This document shows positions 57,422-64,000 of a stretch of DNA of 64,000 nucleotides, one piece after another. Below the pieces are notes generated by a model. It worked only from the letters and a program-made list of their open reading frames with translations. It searched no databases and was not told the origin of the DNA. The stretch is from Arenimonas sp. (lineage in GTDB: Bacteria > Pseudomonadota > Alphaproteobacteria > Rhizobiales > Rhizobiaceae): assembly GCA_019459145.1 (NCBI GenBank), contig JAIBEK010000034.1, forward strand, positions 1-64,000, in the 5' to 3' direction. Position numbers and translations under genes: made by a program. How positions within the stretch are numbered: the first letter of the stretch is position 1; every line of letters begins with the position of its first letter.

Positions 57422-57934
57422 CTACGCACCAGTGCCGCCGATCCGACGCCAGCTGAATCCACCCGCCTCTGCCGAGGCAACCACAGTCGGCTGGTAGCGT
57501 TGGGCGATCCCCGGCAGGCGGTTCTCGGCCAGGCGGGCCAGTGCGGTCGGGTTCGACACTGAAAAGCTGGTGAATCCGGTCCGGAGCATCAATGGAATGG
57601 GATCGATCAGCACGTCGCCGACGGCCCGGACCTCACCCGCGTAACCAAGGCGCTGGCGAAGCAGCGTCGCATGGCTGAAACCGCGCCCGTCGTTGAACGC
57701 CGGAAAGGTGATCGCCACAAGGTCTATGCGGTCGAGATGGGGTTCGAGCCGCGTCACATCGTCGGCGGGCCCGACAAGCACGCCGAAGCCGCTCTCATTG
57801 CTGTGCTCGGCCAGTTCGAGGAAAGCGTCGAACCCGACGATGGCGCGCGCGCCCTCGCCCGCCTTCACCTCGTCGGCTTCCATTACCCAGGGGTCGTTGT
57901 CGACGAAACCGCCCACGTTCCAGATCTTGGTCAT
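57422..57934 (-). CDS. DUF934 protein of the sulfite-reduction operon
   Basis: A 170-residue cytoplasmic protein of the DUF934 family, almost always found beside cysI-type genes. It contains LDRIDLVAITFPAFNDGRGFSHATLLRQRLGYAGEVRAVGDVLIDPIPLMLRTGFTSF, the family core (GRGFS and G-D-V/I-L-x-D-Q/P patterns). The molecular role is not established; the genomic link suggests support of sulfite reduction. The ATG has GAGGAA about nine bases upstream. It lies 12 bases after cysI. Confidence 0.9.
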   Translation of the reverse strand: MTKIWNVGGFVDNDPWVMEADEVKAGEGARAIVGFDAFLELAEHSNESGFGVLVGPADDVTRLEPHLDRIDLVAITFPAFNDGRGFSHATLLRQRLGYAGEVRAVGDVLIDPIPLMLRTGFTSFSVSNPTALARLAENRLPGIAQRYQPTVVASAEAGGFSWRRIGGTGA

Positions 57935-57946
57935 TGCGTCAGTTCC

Positions 57947-59617
57947 TCAAGCCGCTTCGGCCGCCTGGCCGTAGAGGGCCTCCTTGAAGGGTTTTGGTCC
58001 GACGCGGCGATAGGCGTCAATGAAGGTCTCCTTGGCATCAAGACGCAAGCCAAGATAGGTGTCGACGATGGTCTCGATCGCGTCCGTCACCCGATCCGGC
58101 TCGAAGCCCCGGCCGATAATCTCGCCGATCGAGGTGTTCTCGTCGCCCGAGCCGCCGAGCGTGATCTGGTAGAGTTCGGCGCCCTTCTTCTCGACGCCCA
58201 GAAGGCCGATATGGCCGACATGGTGATGGCCGCAGGCGTTGATGCAGCCGGAGATCTTGATCTTCAGTTCACCGATCTCGGCCTGGCGTTCCGGGGAACC
58301 AAAACGCGTCGAAATCTCCTGCGCGACGGGGATCGAGCGGGCATTGGCCAGCGCGCAATAGTCCAGCCCCGGGCAGGCGATGATGTCGGTGATCAGACCG
58401 GCATTGGCGGTGGCAAGCCCTGAAGCCTCGAGCGCCTGGTAGACGGCGTAGAGATCGCCCAGCGCCACATGCGGCAGGATCAGGTTCTGCTCGTGGCTGA
58501 CGCGGATCTCGTCGAAGGCCAGCCGTTCGGCGAGATCGGCGACCACATCCATCTGCACGTCGCTGGCATCGCCCGGCGTGCCGCCGATGGGTTTCAGCGA
58601 AATCGTCACCATGCCGTAATCCGGATGGCGGTGCGGCTGGACGTTCTGGGCCACCCAGGCGGCAAAGGCGCCATCGGCCTTCTTGGCGCGGGCCAGCGCC
58701 TCCCAGCCATCGGCACGGTCGGGCAGAGCCGGCGGAGCGAAATAGGTCTCGATCGCGCGGATGTCGCCTTCCGGCAGCTTCAGTTCGCTCTCGCGGATCT
58801 GTTCGAACTCGGCCTCCACCTGGCGCGTCACTTCCTCGACACCCGTCTCGTGCACGAGGATCTTGATGCGGGCCTTGAACTTGTTGTCGCGGCGGCCGTG
58901 CAGGTTGTAGACGCGCACGATCGCGGTCACATAGGTCAAAAGGTCTTCTTCCGGCAGGAAGTCGCGGATCAGCTTGGCGACCAGCGGGGTGCGCCCCTGC
59001 CCGCCGCCGACATAGACCGCAAAGCCGAGTTCGCCGGCCTCGTTCTTCTTCAGGTGCAGGCCGATGTCATGAACCTGGATCGCCGCACGGTCCCGCGGCG
59101 CGCCGGTGACCGCTATCTTGAACTTGCGCGGCAGGAAGGAGAATTCCGGATGGACCGACGACCATTGGCGCAGGATTTCCGCATAGGGCCGCGGGTCTGC
59201 CACCTCGTCGGCGGCGGCACCAGCAAAGTGGTCTGCCGTCACGTTGCGGATGCAATTGCCCGAGGTCTGGATCGCGTGCATCTCGACGCTCGCCAGTTCG
59301 GCCAGAATGTCCGGCGTGTCCGACAGTTTCGGCCAGTTGTACTGGATGTTCTGACGCGTGGTGAAATGACCATAGCCGCGGTCGTAGCGCCGGGCGACAT
59401 GGGCCAGCATGCGCATCTGCTTCGAATTCAGCGTCCCATAGGGAATGGCGACGCGCAGCATGTAGGCGTGCAGTTGCAGATAGACGCCGTTCATCAGGCG
59501 CAGCGGGCGGAAAGCGTCCTCGGCGATCTCGCCGGACAAGCGCCGGGTGACCAGGTCGCGGAACTGCTCGACACGGGCCGAAACGAAGGCGTGGTCGAAT
59601 TCATCATAGCGGTACAT
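57947..59617 (-). CDS. cysI: sulfite reductase hemoprotein (nitrite/sulfite reductase family)
   Basis: This enzyme reduces sulfite to sulfide for cysteine synthesis using siroheme and a [4Fe-4S] cluster. The 556-residue protein has the repeated ferredoxin-like nitrite/sulfite reductase domains. Its cluster cysteines are in ACPGLDYC and ISGCINACGHHH; RYDRGYGHFTTRQNIQYNW is the conserved siroheme-side segment. The ATG has GAGGAATTCC upstream; the longer frame is rejected. No CysJ partner is nearby, so electrons may come from ferredoxin. It is eight bases after the DUF2849 gene. Confidence 0.95.
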   Translation of the reverse strand: MYRYDEFDHAFVSARVEQFRDLVTRRLSGEIAEDAFRPLRLMNGVYLQLHAYMLRVAIPYGTLNSKQMRMLAHVARRYDRGYGHFTTRQNIQYNWPKLSDTPDILAELASVEMHAIQTSGNCIRNVTADHFAGAAADEVADPRPYAEILRQWSSVHPEFSFLPRKFKIAVTGAPRDRAAIQVHDIGLHLKKNEAGELGFAVYVGGGQGRTPLVAKLIRDFLPEEDLLTYVTAIVRVYNLHGRRDNKFKARIKILVHETGVEEVTRQVEAEFEQIRESELKLPEGDIRAIETYFAPPALPDRADGWEALARAKKADGAFAAWVAQNVQPHRHPDYGMVTISLKPIGGTPGDASDVQMDVVADLAERLAFDEIRVSHEQNLILPHVALGDLYAVYQALEASGLATANAGLITDIIACPGLDYCALANARSIPVAQEISTRFGSPERQAEIGELKIKISGCINACGHHHVGHIGLLGVEKKGAELYQITLGGSGDENTSIGEIIGRGFEPDRVTDAIETIVDTYLGLRLDAKETFIDAYRRVGPKPFKEALYGQAAEAA

Positions 59618-59625
59618 GGAATTCC

Positions 59626-59940
59626 TCAGGCGGCAATGAATTCGGGATTGGCGAAGCCATGGCCGTCGGCATAGGCAATGGTCGGCCCCTCGGCGCGGAT
59701 GCGCTCGCGCAGGCGCAGCGGCCGCAATTGTCCGTTCTTTTCCTCGACGTCGATGACATTGACGTCGATGACGATATTGCCGGCAAAGGCCTGACGGCCG
59801 GCGCCCTCGAGCGCCTCGACCGCTTCCGCATGGCGCGCGACGAAAGCGTCCTGCAGTCGTTCGGTCCATTGGCCGTTGGCGTCGAGCCAGACGGCGATGC
59901 CGTCGCCCAGGCGATTGGCGGTCAGTACTTTGTCTGCCAT
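59626..59940 (-). CDS. DUF2849 protein of the sulfite-reduction operon
   Basis: A 104-residue small protein of the DUF2849 family, found next to cysG and cysI in alphaproteobacteria. It begins MADKVLTANRLGDGIAVWLDANG and includes IVIDVNVIDVEEKNGQLRPLRLRERIRAEGPTI. No enzyme motif is visible. The gene begins one base after the cysG stop (TGA-C-ATG), so it is cotranslated. Function unknown; context points to sulfite reduction. Confidence 0.9.
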   Translation of the reverse strand: MADKVLTANRLGDGIAVWLDANGQWTERLQDAFVARHAEAVEALEGAGRQAFAGNIVIDVNVIDVEEKNGQLRPLRLRERIRAEGPTIAYADGHGFANPEFIAA

Positions 59941-59941
59941 G

Positions 59942-61384
59942 TCATGTCCTCTCGAAAGGGGCAAGGCTGGCGATCGTGCCGCGCAGCGGTTCGGAACGGG
60001 AAAAATTGCCGCCAGCGACGGCATCGCCGATGATGACCATCACCGGACCTTTGAGTTCGTCGCGCGCTTCGAGCGCCGGCAGTTCGGCCAGCGTGCCGTG
60101 CAGCAGACGGCTGTCGCGACGGCCGGCATTCTCGACGACCGCGACGGTCGTGTCTTCGGAAAGCCCCGACGCCATCAGGCGGCTGGCGACGGATGCGGCA
60201 TTGCTGCGGCCCATATAGACGGCGACCGTGGCGCCCGACAGCGCCAGCCGCGCCCAGTCCGGCAGGGTCTCGCCATGAAGGTCGTGGCCGGTGGTGAAGA
60301 CCAGCGAGGACGCGACGCCGCGCAGCGTCAGCGGCAGCTCGAAATCGGCGGCGGCGGCCAGCGCCGAGGTGATGCCCGGCACGACCTCGTAGGCGACGCC
60401 CGCTTCGCGCAGCGCCGCCATCTCTTCGCCGGCACGGCCGAAGACCAGCGGGTCGCCGGATTTCAGGCGCACCACGCGCTTGCCTTCGCGGCCGAGTTCG
60501 ACCAGGAGCTCATTGATCTCGTCTTGCGACTTCGAATGGCAGCCCTTGCGCTTGCCGACCGGAATGCGGGTCGCGTCGCGGCGGCCCATGTCGATCACGG
60601 CCTGCGGCACCAGCGCGTCATGCACGATGACGTCGCACTCCATCAGCAGCCGGTGGGCGCGCAGCGTCAAAAGGTCTTCCGCACCCGGTCCGGCGCCGAC
60701 CAGGAAGATCCGGCCTTCGGCCTTCTCGTTCGCGGCGTCCTTGAGCAATCGCGTGGCGCGGCGGCGGGCATGGCTGACGTCGCCGGATGCGACGGCATCG
60801 GCAACCTGTCCCTTGAAGAAGGAACGCCAGAACAGCCGGCGCGCGACGCCTCGCGGCAAGAGCCGGTCGACCGCGCCCCGATAGCTGTTGGCCAGCGTCG
60901 CCAGACGTCCCAGCGTCCGTGGCAGCAGCCGGTCGATGTCGGCGCGGATCATCTGGGCAAGCACCGGGCCAGCCCCTTCCGTTCCGATGGCAACGGCGAT
61001 CGGCGCCCGGTTGACCAGTGCCGGCGTGTAGAAATCGCAGAAATCCGGTTGATCGACGGCATTGGCCGGGATGCGGCGGGCGCGGGCAGCCTGGACGATG
61101 GAGCGATCCAGCTCCGCATCGCCGGTGGCGGCGAACACCAGAACCGCGTCTTCGACCTGGGATGGGGCAAAGTTGCGGGCGACTGTTTCGACGTTGTTCT
61201 CCACCAGATAGGCGGCATAATCGGCATCCGGCGCCTCGGCATAGGCGACGATGCGCGCCTGCGTGTTGCGCAACAGACGGGTCTTGGCAAAGGCCTCCGG
61301 CCCGTTGCCGAACACGACGGCAACGGCGTTCGCGACCTTGAAGAAGGCCGGAAATACCGAAAGTTGCTGCTCGCTCGCGCCCAT
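59942..61384 (-). CDS. cysG: siroheme synthase
   Basis: CysG makes siroheme from uroporphyrinogen III. The 480-residue product has the N-terminal dehydrogenase/ferrochelatase part (VVFGNGPEAFAKTRLL for NAD; NAVDQPDFCDFYTPALVNR) and the C-terminal methyltransferase (LVGAGPGAEDLLTLRAHRLL, VVRLKSGDPLVFGRAGEE, VVPGITSALAAAA). The loop that is usually serine-rich reads AIGTEGAGPV here. The ATG at 61384 gives normal length with GGAA upstream; the longer frame adds non-conserved residues. First gene of the sulfite-reduction operon. Confidence 0.93.
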   Translation of the reverse strand: MGASEQQLSVFPAFFKVANAVAVVFGNGPEAFAKTRLLRNTQARIVAYAEAPDADYAAYLVENNVETVARNFAPSQVEDAVLVFAATGDAELDRSIVQAARARRIPANAVDQPDFCDFYTPALVNRAPIAVAIGTEGAGPVLAQMIRADIDRLLPRTLGRLATLANSYRGAVDRLLPRGVARRLFWRSFFKGQVADAVASGDVSHARRRATRLLKDAANEKAEGRIFLVGAGPGAEDLLTLRAHRLLMECDVIVHDALVPQAVIDMGRRDATRIPVGKRKGCHSKSQDEINELLVELGREGKRVVRLKSGDPLVFGRAGEEMAALREAGVAYEVVPGITSALAAAADFELPLTLRGVASSLVFTTGHDLHGETLPDWARLALSGATVAVYMGRSNAASVASRLMASGLSEDTTVAVVENAGRRDSRLLHGTLAELPALEARDELKGPVMVIIGDAVAGGNFSRSEPLRGTIASLAPFERT

Positions 61385-61646
61385 GTCCGATTCCGCGTTC
61401 TGGAAGACTGTTCCACTATCCCTGTATTCGACAGGCGATTGAAGAAACAGGAATCCGTCGGGCTTCGGAGAAGGATATTTCTTTGCTAGGCTTTGCGCGG
61501 AAGTGAGCAAATCTCACCGAGCCGCGTCGAGCGGGCGTGGCAACGCGGCAAAACCAACGGGATAACGGCGCTAAGGACGAAAATTGCGCCTTCCGCCGAC
61601 CATGGCCGGCCGTTAGGATCGGCCCTCACCCAGCCAGGAGACCGCC

Positions 61647-62228
61647 TTGACCGACGCCACCCTCACCCGCCGCCTGCTCGACGTCATCGAACACGATATC
61701 CTGCCGCTGACCGAAAAGGGCGTCGCGGCCGGCAACAAGGTGTTCGGCGCGGCGATCCTGAGGAAATCCGACCTGTCGCTGGTGCTTGCCGAAACCAACA
61801 ACGAGCTGGAAAACCCGCTCTGGCACGGCGAAGTGCACACGCTGAAACGCTTCTACGAACTGGGCGAACGGCCGGCGACCAAGGACCTGATCTTCCTGTC
61901 GACCCACGAGCCCTGCACCATGTGCATGTCGGCGATCACCTGGGCCGGCTTCGACAATTTCTACTATTTCTTCAGCCATGAGGACAGCCGCGACGCCTTC
62001 GCCATCCCGCACGACCTGAAGATCCTGAAGGAGGTCTTCGGCCTTGAGCCGGGCGGCTATCGCAAGAACAATGCCTTCTGGAACTCCTATGCCATTGCCG
62101 ACCTGGTCGCGGTCGACGACGATGCCGCGCGGCTTGCGGCCCAGTCGAAGCGCATCCGCGCCGTCTACGACCGGCTCTCGCAGGACTACCAGTCCGGCAA
62201 GTCCGACAACGACATTCCGCTCAACTGA
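61647..62228 (+). CDS. nucleoside/cytidine deaminase-family protein
   Basis: A 193-residue zinc deaminase. The zinc motif is HGEVHT (His and Glu) with PCTMC further on (STHEPCTMCMSAITWAGF). The C-terminal half (FWNSYAIADLVAV) is longer than in plain cytidine deaminases, so a tRNA-adenosine or guanine-type substrate cannot be excluded. The start is a TTG with AGGAG six bases upstream. It is 21 bp before mazG on the same strand, suggesting a shared nucleotide clean-up role. Confidence 0.88.
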   Translation: MTDATLTRRLLDVIEHDILPLTEKGVAAGNKVFGAAILRKSDLSLVLAETNNELENPLWHGEVHTLKRFYELGERPATKDLIFLSTHEPCTMCMSAITWAGFDNFYYFFSHEDSRDAFAIPHDLKILKEVFGLEPGGYRKNNAFWNSYAIADLVAVDDDAARLAAQSKRIRAVYDRLSQDYQSGKSDNDIPLN

Positions 62229-62249
62229 GCGCCCAGCACAGAGACCCGC

Positions 62250-63101
62250 ATGGAACCCTCCAAGGACATTTCCCGCCTGCTCGACATCATGGCGGCGCTG
62301 CGCGAGCCCGTGACCGGCTGCCCCTGGGACGTGGTGCAGACCTTCGAGACGATCAAGCCCTACACCATCGAAGAGGCCTATGAGGTGGCCGACGCGATCG
62401 AACGCAACGATCCGGACGATCTGTGCGACGAACTCGGCGACCTGTTGCTGCAGGTGGTGTTCCACGCCCGCATCGCCGAGGAGGCAGGCCTGTTTGCCTT
62501 CGGCGACGTGGTCGAGGCCATCACCAGGAAGATGATCCGCCGCCACCCGCACGTCTTCGCCGTGTCGGACGCCGCGACCCCGGACGCCGTCAAGCTGCAA
62601 TGGGACGAGATCAAGCGGCAGGAAAAACAGGAACGCGCCAAACGCCACGCTGCCCGCGCCAGCGCTTCCGGCAAGCCCGTGCCCGATGATCCGAAGGCCG
62701 GCTTCCTCGGCTCGGTCCAGCGCAGCTTCCCGGCCCTGACCGAAGCGCTGAAACTCCAGGAACAGGCAGCGAAGGTCGGCTTCGACTGGTCGGAGGCCGA
62801 ACCGATCCTCGACAAGATCGAGGAGGAAATCGGCGAGTTGCGCGAGGCGCTGAGGGCTGGTGAACCGGACAAGATCGCCGACGAACTCGGCGACCTGATC
62901 TTCGCGCTCGCCAATATCGGCCGCCATGTGAAGGCTGATCCTGAACAGGCCCTGCGCGGCACGAACACGAAATTCCGTAGGCGGTTCGGCTACATAGAGC
63001 GGACTCTTGAAGCAAATGGTGAGAGCTTGCAGGGGGCGACGCTGGAGCGGATGGAGGAGTTGTGGCAGGCGGCGAAGGCCGACGAGCGGCAGAGCGATTA
63101 A
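62250..63101 (+). CDS. mazG: nucleoside triphosphate pyrophosphohydrolase MazG
   Basis: MazG hydrolyses nucleoside triphosphates to monophosphates and pyrophosphate, removing damaged or excess nucleotides. The 283-residue protein has two MazG domains: LREPVTGCPWDVVQTFETIKPYTIEEAYEVADAI with DELGDLLLQVVFHARIAEE, and a second with EEEIGELREAL and DELGDLIFALANIGRHV. The acidic metal-binding residues are intact in both. Probably cotranscribed with the upstream deaminase; convergent with the LysR gene, 11 bases apart. Confidence 0.95.
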   Translation: MEPSKDISRLLDIMAALREPVTGCPWDVVQTFETIKPYTIEEAYEVADAIERNDPDDLCDELGDLLLQVVFHARIAEEAGLFAFGDVVEAITRKMIRRHPHVFAVSDAATPDAVKLQWDEIKRQEKQERAKRHAARASASGKPVPDDPKAGFLGSVQRSFPALTEALKLQEQAAKVGFDWSEAEPILDKIEEEIGELREALRAGEPDKIADELGDLIFALANIGRHVKADPEQALRGTNTKFRRRFGYIERTLEANGESLQGATLERMEELWQAAKADERQSD

Positions 63102-63112
63102 TCCCAGCGACC

Positions 63113-64000
63113 TTATCGCCCGGCGGGCGACGACTTGACGAAATCGATGAAGGCGCGCAGGGGCGCAGGCACCAGGCGCCGGCCGGGATAATAGAGGAAC
63201 GGACCCGAAAAGCTCGGCCACCAGGGCTCGAGAACCGGTTCGAGCGCGCCGCTGTCGAAATGCGGGCGAAGCCAATCCTCGAAGAGCGCGACGATGCCCG
63301 TGCCGGCGATCGCGGCGTTGACGGAGAGATCGCTGCCGCCGCCGGCCGTGACGAGCAGCGGACCGGACGGCTCGATGACCACCGTCTCGCCCTCGCGCTC
63401 GAACTCCCATACCGTCATGGCGCCGCTGGAGAAGCGCGATCTCAGGCAAGCATGCGCCAGCAGATCGCGCGGATGGTCAGGCCGCCCGCGCCGGTCGAGA
63501 TAGGCCGAGGAAGCACCTAGGGCAAAACGCTGGATGCGCGGGCCGATCGGCACGGCGATCATATCGGGGCTCAGCCGCTCGTCATAGCGGATGCCGGCGT
63601 CGCAGCCGGCGGCGATCACGTCGACGAAGCTCTCTTCGGTGATGACTTCCAGCTGGATATCCGGATAGGCCTCCAGAAAGGCCGGAACGATCTGCGGCAG
63701 CACCAGACGTGCGGCGCTGACGGGCACATTGAGACGCAGCGTGCCGGCAGGCCGCTCGCGAAAGACGTTGACGACGTCGAGCGCGGCTTCCATTTCCGAC
63801 AGCGCCGGCATCAGACGATCGAGCAGGCCTCTGCCGGCTTCCGTCGGGACCACGCTCCGGGTCGTGCGGTTGAGCAGCCTCACGCCGAGTTGCGCCTCCA
63901 GCCGGCGCACCGCATCGCTCAGGCCCGATGCGCTCGACCCGCTGATGCGGGCGCCCTCGCGAAAACCGCCGGCCCGCGCCACGGCCACGAATGCTGAAAG
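63113..64000 (-). CDS. LysR-family transcriptional regulator (5' end beyond window)
   Basis: The frame is open to the window edge, so the first few residues of the DNA-binding domain lie outside. What is present starts LSAFVAVARAGGFREGARISGSSASGLSDAVRRLEAQLGVRLLNRTTRSV, the LysR helix-turn-helix, followed by the effector domain (RPAGTLRLNVPVSAARLVLPQIVPAFLEAYPDIQLEV, GCDAGIRYDERL). It resembles the CrgA-like branch. The regulated genes are unknown and probably lie to the right of the window. Confidence 0.9.
   Translation of the reverse strand, partial: LSAFVAVARAGGFREGARISGSSASGLSDAVRRLEAQLGVRLLNRTTRSVVPTEAGRGLLDRLMPALSEMEAALDVVNVFRERPAGTLRLNVPVSAARLVLPQIVPAFLEAYPDIQLEVITEESFVDVIAAGCDAGIRYDERLSPDMIAVPIGPRIQRFALGASSAYLDRRGRPDHPRDLLAHACLRSRFSSGAMTVWEFEREGETVVIEPSGPLLVTAGGGSDLSVNAAIAGTGIVALFEDWLRPHFDSGALEPVLEPWWPSFSGPFLYYPGRRLVPAPLRAFIDFVKSSPAGR

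Noticed and set aside
61626-63449. 607-residue open frame antisense to the deaminase and mazG
   Set aside because: Overlaps three supported genes; no recognisable domain or start signal.

Overview
The window looks like a piece of the main chromosome of a rhizobium-type alphaproteobacterium (Rhizobiales; Rhizobium, Ensifer, Shinella or a close relative). The pointers are high GC, a phosphatidylcholine synthase of the Pcs type, an alphaproteobacterial LexA box (GTTC-N7-GTTC) between ssb and uvrA, a sigma-54 promoter before glnB-glnA, FNR/FixK-type boxes, the order cysG-DUF2849-cysI-DUF934, and a dense set of housekeeping genes. I see no prophage, insertion sequence, CRISPR array or conjugative element. 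The genus cannot be fixed from the sequence alone.

Layout. 0-8 kb: gyrA, marC, a small membrane protein, then ssb and uvrA divergent around an SOS box. 8-9.2 kb: a small lower-GC islet with a RecB-like PD-(D/E)XK nuclease candidate and a VapC/Phd-type toxin-antitoxin pair. 9.2-20.9 kb: DUF72, three EamA exporters, NAD(P)H-hydrate repair (nnr), glnB-glnA, hspQ, an IalB-family secreted protein, an orphan YejA-like solute-binding protein and a FrnE-like DsbA protein. 20.9-31.4 kb: mfd-sdhE, recG, DUF502, a GNAT acetyltransferase, glmS and glmU. 31.6-37 kb: a YtfQRT-YjfF galactofuranose-type ABC importer whose last gene is a GntR/FadR-type regulator. 37.1-41.8 kb: a BMP-type nucleoside ABC importer.

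42-56 kb is rich in envelope and lipid genes: pcs, a PagL-like barrel protein, a UbiH-family hydroxylase, an AEC transporter, CcdA, tRNA-Lys, a ClsC-like phospholipase D protein, a LolD-like ATPase with an FtsX-type permease and an MlaC-like periplasmic lipid carrier, a divergent seven-helix ceramidase-type hydrolase with its predicted zinc and catalytic residues intact, and a split MacAB-like efflux operon preceded by an FNR/FixK-like box. 55.6-64 kb: a GntR regulator behind two identical palindromes, fpr, the sulfite-reduction/siroheme operon (cysG, DUF2849, cysI, DUF934), a nucleoside deaminase, mazG, and a LysR regulator cut by the window end.

Working together: the cys genes and fpr plausibly form one electron-to-sulfite route (no CysJ flavoprotein gene is visible). 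GlmS and GlmU make UDP-GlcNAc. UvrA, Mfd, RecG and Ssb cover repair. The most interesting unexplained material is the MlaC/LolD/FtsX/ClsC/ceramidase neighbourhood and the small nuclease/toxin islet.
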